A DNA stretch of 14,929 bases. Source: JAAYFT01 sp041655755. GTDB taxonomy: Bacteria > Bacillota > Clostridia > Tissierellales > Tissierellaceae. Every line of letters starts with the position of its first letter. Position 1 is the first letter of the stretch. Of the stretch, positions 1 to 5,695 are shown one piece after another. Under the pieces are notes generated by a model. The model was given only the letters and a program-made list of their open reading frames with translations. It was not told the origin of the DNA and did not search any database. Position numbers and translations under genes: made by a program. The stretch lies in the NCBI GenBank assembly GCA_041655755.1, contig JBBAEY010000056.1, positions 1-14,929 on the forward strand. Direction: 5' to 3'.

Positions 1-1
1 T

Positions 2-916
2 AATATCCCCATATTGGATGACGAGGAAAGGAAAATAGTGGGTACCATTTACAATAATGAAAGCATCGAAAGGGCAAAGAAACTAGGCATAGAAATGGGT
101 GCAAGAAAACTAACCCTCATTTATGAAAGGCTATCGGAGCTAAATAGGCAGTATGGATACCTAGTTTTCTTTTGCTCTAGGGGTGGCTATAGAAGCGCCT
201 CCCTGGTGGCCCTATTTAAATCCTTGGGTTTAAATGCCATCAAGCTAAATGGGGGATATAAAAATTACAGGCGTTTTATAAATGGGCAGCTACCGACCTT
301 GGTTGAAGCTGTACAATTTATTGTAATCTATGGCAATACGGGAACGGGAAAGACAAATATTTTGAACTCCCTCCAAAATCTGGGCATGGATATCTTGGAT
401 TTAGAAGGGTGTGCCAACCATAGGGGGTCCAATTTAGGCGATATTGGCCTTGGCAGGCAAAATAGCCAAAAGATGTTTGAATCCTTGATTTACCATAGCC
501 TAAGGCATAGAAAGTCCAATTTGGTTTTTGTAGAGGGAGAGAGTCAGAGAATAGGCAGGGATATTATACCCAAATACCTCTACCAAACTATGAACAAGGG
601 CATGGCCATAAAAATCGAGGCCAGTATGGATAAGAGGATAGAAAATCTTTTAAAAGAATATGTCCACGATACGGATGGGGAAATAATTTCATCCTTGGAA
701 AGTTTAAGAAGGCATCTTGGGGATAGGAATATAGACAGCTACATTGACCTAGTGACTAGGGGCCAATATAGGGATGTAATTGAAGACCTCCTAATCAAGT
801 ACTATGACCCTATGTACGAATACAAAAATAGGAACTATGGGGCTGTGTTCATAAACGAGGATAGCCATACTACTGCCAAAAAAATAATCGAATACACAAG
901 GGGCTCTCTTATCTAG
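2..916 (+). CDS. selU (mnmH): tRNA 2-selenouridine synthase, 5'-truncated by window edge
   Basis: Replaces the sulfur of 2-thiouridine at the wobble position of certain tRNAs with selenium, using selenophosphate, via a geranylated intermediate (family knowledge). The frame is open to the window edge, and the first residues, NIPILDDEER, match the interior of this family. The true start therefore lies upstream and the TTG at 14 is not a start. Two domains are visible. The first is a rhodanese-like part with the catalytic Cys in FFCSRGGYRS (Cys at residue 54 counting from the TTG). The second is a P-loop domain with GNTGTGKT at about 107-114, followed by the family signature LDLEGCANHRGS. The C-terminus looks complete. 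Presence of this gene implies that the cell makes selenophosphate (SelD), which is not in the window. The last codons also form one arm of the hairpin that terminates the opposing trpS transcript. Confidence 0.95.
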   Translation, partial: NIPILDDEERKIVGTIYNNESIERAKKLGIEMGARKLTLIYERLSELNRQYGYLVFFCSRGGYRSASLVALFKSLGLNAIKLNGGYKNYRRFINGQLPTLVEAVQFIVIYGNTGTGKTNILNSLQNLGMDILDLEGCANHRGSNLGDIGLGRQNSQKMFESLIYHSLRHRKSNLVFVEGESQRIGRDIIPKYLYQTMNKGMAIKIEASMDKRIENLLKEYVHDTDGEIISSLESLRRHLGDRNIDSYIDLVTRGQYRDVIEDLLIKYYDPMYEYKNRNYGAVFINEDSHTTAKKIIEYTRGSLI

Positions 917-932
917 GGCCTCTTGTGTATTC
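878..932 (-). terminator. Rho-independent terminator of trpS inside the selU coding end
   Basis: The arms at 922-932 and 890-900 are perfectly complementary over 11 bp and extend inward through G-T wobbles to about 17 bp around a 9-nt loop. On the minus strand the stem is followed by ATTATTTTTTT (889-878), a proper U-tract. On the plus strand no U-tract follows, so this serves trpS. It begins 7 nt past the trpS stop codon, and the distal arm and U-tract lie in selU codons. Confidence 0.75.
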
Positions 933-938
933 TAGAAA

Positions 939-1931
939 CTATCTCGGCAAAAATCCTACCTTCCTATAAACCTTCCTAAGGGTTTTTAGGGCCTGATATT
1001 CTGCTTTTTCTGCACCCTTTTTATATATTTCTTCTAAATAATCCCTATTGTCCATTAGGTAGTTGTATTTGTCTTGGATTTTGGAAATCCCATCTATAAC
1101 TATCTCTGCCAAATCCTCTTTAAACTTTCCATAGCCCTGACCCTGATAGCTGTCAACGATACTTTCTATCCCTTGACCGGAAAATATACTATAGATTTCG
1201 ATTAGGTTTTTAAGCCCTAGTTGTTGGTCATTGTAGGCTATGGTTCCCAGGGAATCTGTGACCGCCCTCTTAATCTTTCTCCTTATGGCATCCTTGTCGT
1301 CCAGCAATAGAATATAGGCATTGTCATCTGCATCTGATTTACTCATCTTTGACTCTGGTTCCTGTAGGCTCATTATCTTTGCCCCTACGTCCTTTATACC
1401 GGGCTCTGGTACCTTGAAGGTTTCACTATACCTATTGTTGAATCTAATAGCCAGGTCCCTTGCCAGTTCCAAGTGCTGTTTTTGATCCTCTCCAACTGGT
1501 ACTAAATCAGTTTGGTATAAAAGTATATCTGCCGCCATGAGAACAGGGTAGGTGAATAGGCCTGCATTTAGGTTTTCCTCTGACCTTCTGGACTTTTCCT
1601 TGTACTGGGTCATTCTGCCCAACTGTCCCATATAGGATATGGTATTCAGGACCCAGGTCAGCTCTGTATGGGCTGGCACATGGGATTGAATAAATATCGT
1701 AGACTTGTCAGGGTCTATGCCACAGGCCATATATAGGGCCAGCACCTCCAAGCTGCTCCTTCTCAGTTCCTTGGGCACCTGAGGTATTGTAATTGCATGT
1801 AGGTCTACTATGCAATAATAACAATCGTATTCTTCCTGTAATTCCACCCAGTTTTTTATGGCTCCCAAATAATTGCCTATGGTTAATTTGCCCGATGGTT
1901 GTACACCGCTAAAGACAACCTTTTTATCCAC
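939..1931 (-). CDS. trpS: tryptophanyl-tRNA synthetase
   Basis: Class I aminoacyl-tRNA synthetase that charges tRNA-Trp with tryptophan in the cytoplasm. Visible motifs are the N-terminal FSGVQPSG followed by the HIGH-equivalent TIGN (about residues 17-20), GEDQKQHLEL, and KMSKS at about 195-199. The length, 330 aa, is normal for bacterial TrpS. Start choice: the frame is open to a GTG at 1940, but AAGGAG directly abuts that codon. The same AAGGAG lies 8 nt before the GTG at 1931, giving an N-terminus (MDKKVVFSG) like other family members, so 1931 is preferred. No ATG is available. The gene is monocistronic, preceded by its own promoter and a T-box leader with a Trp specifier, and followed by a terminator shared with the end of selU. 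Confidence 0.95.
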   Translation of the reverse strand: MDKKVVFSGVQPSGKLTIGNYLGAIKNWVELQEEYDCYYCIVDLHAITIPQVPKELRRSSLEVLALYMACGIDPDKSTIFIQSHVPAHTELTWVLNTISYMGQLGRMTQYKEKSRRSEENLNAGLFTYPVLMAADILLYQTDLVPVGEDQKQHLELARDLAIRFNNRYSETFKVPEPGIKDVGAKIMSLQEPESKMSKSDADDNAYILLLDDKDAIRRKIKRAVTDSLGTIAYNDQQLGLKNLIEIYSIFSGQGIESIVDSYQGQGYGKFKEDLAEIVIDGISKIQDKYNYLMDNRDYLEEIYKKGAEKAEYQALKTLRKVYRKVGFLPR

Positions 1932-2040
1932 TTCAATCACTCCTTATACAATATAGTGTAATTAATTCACAGATTTTCCTGTAATAATAATCCATTCTTT
2001 AAATTTTGTTTGCTCCCTTTTAATCATTGCTCAACCATAA

Positions 2041-2262
2041 AATAAACCCTCCATCTCGATTAAGAGACGGAAGGTTAATCCGCGGTACCACTCTATTTGC
2101 CAAAGGCCAGCTCCTATCTTCTAAGGGGATAAATCCTATATCCTACTAGTTTCGGATATGCGCTCCCGGGCCCATTCATTGTAATAGTGTCGCCTGGCTT
2201 CCACTGTCCCAAGCTCCCTTTAGACCTTGTATTACAATTACTATTCCCCTTCACAGCGTTTA
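2041..2262 (-). promoter_or_regulatory. T-box leader RNA (tRNA-Trp sensing) of trpS
   Basis: T-box leaders bind uncharged cognate tRNA and then favour the antiterminator over the terminator. The T-box core UGGUACCGCGG is at 2090-2080. The competing terminator pairs 2076-2064 with 2057-2045 (13 bp with wobbles), followed by a T-rich TATTTTAT. The distal helix of Stem I pairs TTGTAATA with TATTACAA, and just 3' of it the specifier loop reads TGAA-TGG-GCC, giving the Trp codon UGG at 2174-2172. That fits the downstream trpS. The leader runs from a predicted start near 2262 to the terminator, about 80-100 nt before the trpS start codon. Confidence 0.92.
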
Positions 2263-2268
2263 TTATCT

Positions 2269-2296
2269 ATTATACTAAAAATAATAAATTTGTAAA
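2269..2296 (-). promoter_or_regulatory. sigma-A-type promoter of the trpS leader
   Basis: On the minus strand, TTTACA (2296-2291), a 16-nt spacer and a consensus TATAAT (2274-2269) sit directly upstream of the T-box leader and just past the cysE stop codon (2302). No terminator is visible between cysE and this promoter, so cysE transcripts may also read into the T-box. Confidence 0.75.
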
Positions 2297-2301
2297 TACC
2301 C

Positions 2302-2844
2302 TTACACCACATAAATGTATCCACTGCGTCTATTTTTAATAATCCTAGCAGGGGCTCCTACTGCTGTAGTATATGGGGGTACATCATCTAGTACGACAGA
2401 GTTGGCTCCAATCTTGGCCCCCCTACCTATGTTAATAGGACCTAGTATCTTGGCCCCAGCACCTATGATTACATCATCCTCCACTGTAGGATGCCTTTTC
2501 TGTCCTTTATCTCCACCTATTCCCCCTAGGGTCACACCATGGAATATAGTTACATTGTCGCCTAGCTCGGCTGTTTCACCTATTACTACCCCCATTCCAT
2601 GATCGATAAAGAGATTTTCCCCCAGCCTTGCACCTGGATGTATCTCTATACCTGTTACCCTTCTAGCTCTTTGAGATATAATCCAAGACAGGGTATATCT
2701 TTTTCTCCTGTAAAGATAATGGGCAAGCCTGTGATATAGTTGGGCCCTGGTACTAGGATAGAAGAAAATTGCAGTCAATAAACTTTTTGCCGCTGGGTCC
2801 TTAGTTAATATGTTATTTCCCTGCCTAACTAAATCCTTAATCAT
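2302..2844 (-). CDS. cysE: serine O-acetyltransferase (short form)
   Basis: Makes O-acetylserine from serine and acetyl-CoA, the first step of cysteine synthesis; its product is the substrate of the adjacent CysK. After a short helical N-terminus (about residues 1-64) comes a left-handed beta-helix of hexapeptide repeats. The catalytic Asp-His pair is in FIDHGMGVVIGE (about 81-82), and the conserved HPTVEDDVIIGAG follows (His about 118). At 180 aa it is the short form lacking the longer N-terminal domain of enterobacterial CysE. Start choice: the frame also has a GTG at 2853, but AAGGGTGAGG is better placed for the ATG at 2844. The ATG overlaps the cysK stop (ATGATTAA), which suggests translational coupling. 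The C-terminus ends in Val-Val, not the Ile that typically inserts into the CysK active site. Confidence 0.94.
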   Translation of the reverse strand: MIKDLVRQGNNILTKDPAAKSLLTAIFFYPSTRAQLYHRLAHYLYRRKRYTLSWIISQRARRVTGIEIHPGARLGENLFIDHGMGVVIGETAELGDNVTIFHGVTLGGIGGDKGQKRHPTVEDDVIIGAGAKILGPINIGRGAKIGANSVVLDDVPPYTTAVGAPARIIKNRRSGYIYVV

Positions 2845-3766
2845 TTTCCTCACCCTTATTAAATAAATCTGTCGACAAATACCTCTCTCCTGTGTCTGGC
2901 AATATGGTTAGGACCTTCTTGCCTGGTCCTAGTTTCCTAGCTAAGACAGTGGCGGCAAAAACATTAGCACCAGAGGATATGCCACAGAGGATACCCTCTT
3001 CCATTGCCAGCCTCCTTGCATATAAAAACGCCTTGTCCTCGTCAACCTCTAGGACCTCATCTATTAAATCTCGGTCGTAAATCTCAGGTATAAAATTTGC
3101 CCCTATTCCCTGTATCTTGTGGCCGTTTGCAGGTCCACCCGTAAGGACAGGGGATTTTGAAGGCTGGACAGCAGCTACTATTATGTCCTTATTGTATTCT
3201 TTTAACCTTTTCCCTATGCCTGAAACTGTCCCCCCAGTCCCTACTCCAGCTACAAAGCCATGAATTTGCCCTCCAGTATCCCTTAATATCTCTGCACCGG
3301 TGGTTTCATAGTGGGCAAGGAGATTGTTTTTATTTCCAAATTGATCGGGCATGAAGTACTTGTTCTCTTCTGCTAGTTTGGCTGCTAACTCCACGGAGCC
3401 CGACATTCCTTTGGCACCATCTGTCAAGATTATTTTAGCTCCATAAGCCTCCATCAATCTTCTCCTTTCAGCACTCATGGTATCTGGCATCACCAGTATA
3501 ACATTATACCCTCTTGCAGCACCTATCATGGCAAGTCCAATGCCTGTATTGCCACTGGTAGGCTCTATTATGGTACTACCTTTAATTAATAGTCCCTCCC
3601 TCTCGGCTGCCTCTACCATATATAAGGCTGCCCTATCCTTTACACTTGCTGAAGGATTGAAAGACTCCACCTTTACATATATTTCTGCTGCCTCCTTCTC
3701 CCCTATTCTATTTAATCTAATAGTAGGTGTTCTTCCTATGGTCTCGCTAATATTGTTTAAAATCAT
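2837..3766 (-). CDS. cysK: cysteine synthase (O-acetylserine sulfhydrylase)
   Basis: PLP enzyme that converts O-acetylserine and sulfide to cysteine. The Schiff-base lysine is K43 in PSASVKDRAA. The substrate loop PTSGNTG (about 70-75) and the phosphate-binding GVGTGGTVSG (about 175-183) are intact, and 309 aa is the normal length. The ATG at 3766 is preceded by AAAGGAGGAG at good spacing. It is the first gene of a two-gene operon with cysE, whose start overlaps the cysK stop. Expression should be controlled by tRNA-Cys charging through the T-box leader upstream. A cystathionine beta-synthase-type relative is possible from the fold alone, but the length, the cysE partner and the Cys specifier favour CysK. 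Confidence 0.95.
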   Translation of the reverse strand: MILNNISETIGRTPTIRLNRIGEKEAAEIYVKVESFNPSASVKDRAALYMVEAAEREGLLIKGSTIIEPTSGNTGIGLAMIGAARGYNVILVMPDTMSAERRRLMEAYGAKIILTDGAKGMSGSVELAAKLAEENKYFMPDQFGNKNNLLAHYETTGAEILRDTGGQIHGFVAGVGTGGTVSGIGKRLKEYNKDIIVAAVQPSKSPVLTGGPANGHKIQGIGANFIPEIYDRDLIDEVLEVDEDKAFLYARRLAMEEGILCGISSGANVFAATVLARKLGPGKKVLTILPDTGERYLSTDLFNKGEEND

Positions 3767-3789
3767 CGACTACTCCTCCTTTAATATAA

Positions 3790-4057
3790 TAAAAAACCCC
3801 TTGCCAATGTATAATAAATATACAGAGGCAAAAGGTTAATTTCGCGGTTCCACTCTGTTTGGGAAATCCCAACTCAATTCAGGTACTACATACCCTAGCT
3901 CTTTAACGAGAGCAGTCGTATAGGTCTACTCTTATTTCGACCCCAAGCTCCTCGGTGCACTTCAATTAGGCCCTATATAGATTCCTCTCACCAGTGAAAT
4001 CCTCTCTGTAATAGTCGACATAATTTACTTTACCAATTCATAGCTTTTTACTATGTA
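3790..4057 (-). promoter_or_regulatory. T-box leader RNA (tRNA-Cys sensing) of cysK-cysE
   Basis: The T-box core UGGAACCGCG lies at 3852-3843. The terminator pairs AACCTTTTGCC (3837-3827) with GGCAAGGGGTT (3805-3795), with an inner TGTATA/TATACA helix, followed by six T residues (3796-3791). The specifier region reads TGAAG-TGC-ACC, with UGC (Cys) at 3959-3957. Right-aligning it on the shared GGAGC with the trpS leader puts UGC exactly where that leader has UGG. A Cys specifier fits cysK-cysE. The Stem I apical sequence CTGGTGAGAG is typical of the GNUG loop. Confidence 0.9.
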
Positions 4058-4063
4058 TTAAAT

Positions 4064-4094
4064 ATTATATCCAAGTATAGCATATCATTCACAA
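4064..4094 (-). promoter_or_regulatory. probable promoter of the cysK-cysE leader
   Basis: On the minus strand a consensus TATAAT lies at 4069-4064, with TTGTGA at 4094-4089 as a possible -35. The 19-nt spacer is long, so the -35 assignment is weak. The position fits the start of the T-box leader. Confidence 0.5.
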
Positions 4095-4168
4095 TAAGGA
4101 AAGTACTTTTTTTGTTTTTCTATACTTTCTTTACCAATTGGGGTAATATGGTTATGAGGTGATTTTTT

Positions 4169-4870
4169 GTGAACTTGAAAAATATTCTTGTGGTTGAAGA
4201 TGAAGAAAATATTTCAAATGTCATAGAGGCCTATTTGCTCAAGGAAGATTTCAAGGTCTTTAAGGCTGATGATGGAGAAAGAGCCCTAGATTGTTTTCAT
4301 AATGAAGATATCCACTTAATTATCTTAGATTTAATGATTCCAAAGATTTCCGGTGAAGAAGTATGTAAGAGAATTAGGGCTAGCTCTGATGTACCAATTA
4401 TTATGCTGACAGCCAAGACTCATGAGGACGACAGGATTGAGGGGCTGTCCATAGGTGCAGATGATTATGTATTAAAACCCTTTAGCCCCAGGGAACTGAT
4501 GGGCAGGGTCAAGGCCCTTCTTAGGAGAGCCTATCCCCATGAGAGGCCAAGTGCTGAAAAACTAAGCTTCAACGGAGGGGATCTGGAAATAGATATTGAG
4601 GAAATGCAGGTCAAAAAAAATAGGCTCAATACAAATATTACTACAAATGAATTTAAGGTATTGCTGGCCCTAGTATCCAATCAAAATAGGGTCCTGTCCA
4701 GAGAACAACTTATCGCGTCTGCCTTTGGCCACGAATATGAGGGCTTTGATAGGACCATAGATACCCATATCAAAAACATCAGGCAAAAAATCGAATCTAA
4801 CCCAAAGTCTCCCCAATACATTCATACGATTTACGGCTCAGGATATAAATTTCAAATTAAAAATAGCTAG
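4169..4870 (+). CDS. OmpR/PhoB-family response regulator
   Basis: DNA-binding partner of a two-component system. The receiver domain covers about residues 3-118, with the acidic pocket E10/D11, phospho-acceptor D54 in IILDLMIP, T81 and K103 in LKPF. A winged-helix DNA-binding domain (about 130-230) ends in the typical YIHTIYGSGYKF. The length of 233 aa is standard. Translation starts at GTG, preceded by GAGGTG at 6 nt; no better ATG is nearby. Its likely partner is the histidine kinase at 5696, although an opposing gene separates the two. Nothing clear serves as its promoter: TATACT at 4121-4126 is a candidate -10 without a good -35. The TTCATA repeats found near the kinase are not obvious here. 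The specific regulon cannot be named from sequence. Confidence 0.93.
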   Translation: MNLKNILVVEDEENISNVIEAYLLKEDFKVFKADDGERALDCFHNEDIHLIILDLMIPKISGEEVCKRIRASSDVPIIMLTAKTHEDDRIEGLSIGADDYVLKPFSPRELMGRVKALLRRAYPHERPSAEKLSFNGGDLEIDIEEMQVKKNRLNTNITTNEFKVLLALVSNQNRVLSREQLIASAFGHEYEGFDRTIDTHIKNIRQKIESNPKSPQYIHTIYGSGYKFQIKNS

Positions 4871-4886
4871 GAAAACCTAGCTATTT
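4861..4886 (-). terminator. hairpin terminator between convergent genes
   Basis: A perfect 11-bp stem, AAATAGCTAGG / CCTAGCTATTT, encloses an AAAA loop. On the minus strand the stem runs into TTTTTAATTT, a usable U-tract for the secreted-protein gene. On the plus strand it is followed by CCAATTTAAATT, so termination of the regulator gene is possible but weaker. The regulator stop codon lies inside the left arm. Confidence 0.7.
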
Positions 4887-4910
4887 CCAATTTAAATTAG
4901 TTTAGATGAA

Positions 4911-5285
4911 TTATCTGTAAAATCCACCCCTAAAACCATAACCCTTCATCATACCCATTCCTCTGCCCATACCGTATCCACCACAGCCCCTAAAACCAAA
5001 GCCATAATTGTTTTGTGTTTGGAAATCTTCCATGTAGGTAAAATGTTCTGCCCAAGTCCTAGCTTCTTCCTCGGTGATTATGCCGCTCTCTAGGGCCTTT
5101 TTTATCTGCTCATTTCTATAGTCTGATCTTTCCTTCAGCCAGGCCTCCCTTTCTTCCAGATTTATTGTTGTACTACTACCAAATCTAGGTAGGATATTTG
5201 GTGTTTGACTTGTTTCTGCATATCCGATTATAGAGCCAACTCCTAGAACCATAATCAATGCTCCAATTAAAACTTTCTTTTTCAT
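4911..5285 (-). CDS. small secreted Gly/Met-rich protein (DUF2680-like)
   Basis: Exported protein of 124 aa of unknown function. It has a classic signal peptide (MKKK, hydrophobic core to about residue 20, likely cleavage after GYA at 23). A charged helical segment (about 40-80) contains IKKALESGIITEEEARTWAEHF, the kind of repeat seen in DUF2680/YckD-like proteins. A low-complexity tail (about 93-124) is rich in Gly, Met, Arg and aromatics, with one Cys. Start choice: a GTG at 5303 is in frame, but AAAGGAGAG is correctly spaced for the ATG at 5285 and gives a clean signal peptide. It sits head-to-head with the kinase gene and shares a mirrored promoter region with it. The kinase sensor loop is also Met-rich, so the two may respond to the same ligand (inference). 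The family assignment is by resemblance only. Confidence 0.85.
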   Translation of the reverse strand: MKKKVLIGALIMVLGVGSIIGYAETSQTPNILPRFGSSTTINLEEREAWLKERSDYRNEQIKKALESGIITEEEARTWAEHFTYMEDFQTQNNYGFGFRGCGGYGMGRGMGMMKGYGFRGGFYR

Positions 5286-5314
5286 AAAAATCTCTCCTTT
5301 CACTATATGTTTTC

Positions 5315-5346
5315 ATTATAAGCAAAAAATATGAAGTAATTATGAA
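5315..5346 (-). promoter_or_regulatory. promoter and putative response-regulator operator of the secreted-protein gene
   Basis: On the minus strand TTCATA (5346-5341) and TTCATA (5335-5330) form a direct repeat with an 11-bp period, separated by ATTAC. They are followed after 9 nt by a consensus TATAAT (5320-5315). No -35 hexamer is present; the repeats occupy its place. This is the layout of promoters activated by OmpR/PhoB-type regulators. The same architecture is mirrored on the other strand at 5369-5400. Confidence 0.65.
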
Positions 5347-5361
5347 GAAAGTAAATTATTT

Positions 5362-5400
5362 TTCATAATTCATAATTACTTCAAAATTAATTGCTATAAT
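5362..5400 (+). promoter_or_regulatory. promoter and putative response-regulator operator facing the kinase gene
   Basis: TTCATA (5369-5374), ATTAC and TTCAAA (5380-5385) form a direct repeat with an 11-bp period, followed after 9 nt by an extended -10 (TGC-TATAAT, 5395-5400). This mirrors the minus-strand promoter exactly in spacing. An extra TTCATA lies at 5362-5367. The arms TGAAGTAATTATGAA (5332-5346) and TTCATAATTACTTCA (5369-5383) are perfect inverse complements. Transcripts from here would cross the 228-bp segment before reaching the kinase. Confidence 0.6.
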
Positions 5401-5415
5401 ATAATTACGAAATGA
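5388..5415 (+). repeat. 28-bp direct repeat, copy 1
   Basis: Identical over 28 bp to 5644-5671; it contains the extended -10 (TTGCTATAAT) and the sequence downstream as far as ACGAAATGA. This copy is attached to the TTCATA operator boxes. The two copies are 256 bp apart, start to start. Confidence 0.9.
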
Positions 5416-5493
5416 TTTATATTTTTCACTTTTATAGTTTCCAGTAATATATTTATAAATTGTTTAAAACGATCCGCCTAGTTCAAAGCTTGA

Positions 5494-5586
5494 AGAAGCA
5501 ATACCACCCATAAAAAATTAAAGTTGCAAACTCGCTACACTCAAACAGTGCAACCCTATCAAATTTTTTATTTAATGGATGCTTCT
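5494..5586. repeat. 93-nt imperfect inverted repeat within an inter-repeat segment
   Basis: Nested complementary blocks: AGAAGC (5494-5499) with GCTTCT (5581-5586), CCA with TGG, ATAAAAAATT (5510-5519) with AATTTTTTAT (5562-5571), and GTTGCA (5523-5528) with TGCAAC (5549-5554), around a loop of about 20 nt. Runs of six A and six T flank the inner stem, so it resembles a terminator in both directions. No open reading frame is present. It may be a dispersed palindromic (MITE- or REP-like) unit; copy number in the genome decides this. Confidence 0.65.
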
Positions 5587-5643
5587 AATCAACCTTATCA
5601 ATGTCGGCTCTTATTTAAATCAATTTATCTGTCTGAATAAGAC

Positions 5644-5671
5644 TAATTGCTATAATATAATTACGAAATGA
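5644..5671 (+). repeat. 28-bp direct repeat, copy 2 (possible kinase-proximal promoter)
   Basis: Second exact copy, ending 24 nt before the kinase start codon. It brings its own extended -10 (TGC-TATAAT, TATAAT at 5651-5656) but has no TTCATA boxes upstream. If active, it would start transcription near 5663 and give a short leader containing the GGGAGG ribosome binding site, independent of the operator. Confidence 0.85.
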
Positions 5672-5695
5672 ACCTATGACCTGGGAGGTTTTAAT

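Noticed and set aside
1932..1940. trpS start at GTG 1940
   Set aside because: The AAGGAG directly abuts this codon, leaving no spacing; the GTG at 1931 has the same motif at 8 nt and fits the family N-terminus.
5416..5643. Classical insertion sequence or tRNA-like gene in the inter-repeat segment
   Set aside because: There is no open reading frame, no terminal inverted repeats at the segment ends, and no cloverleaf or TTCGA/T-arm pattern.
5388..5671. CRISPR-like repeat pair
   Set aside because: Only two repeat copies, a 228-bp gap, no third unit, and the repeat contains a promoter -10; no cas genes nearby.
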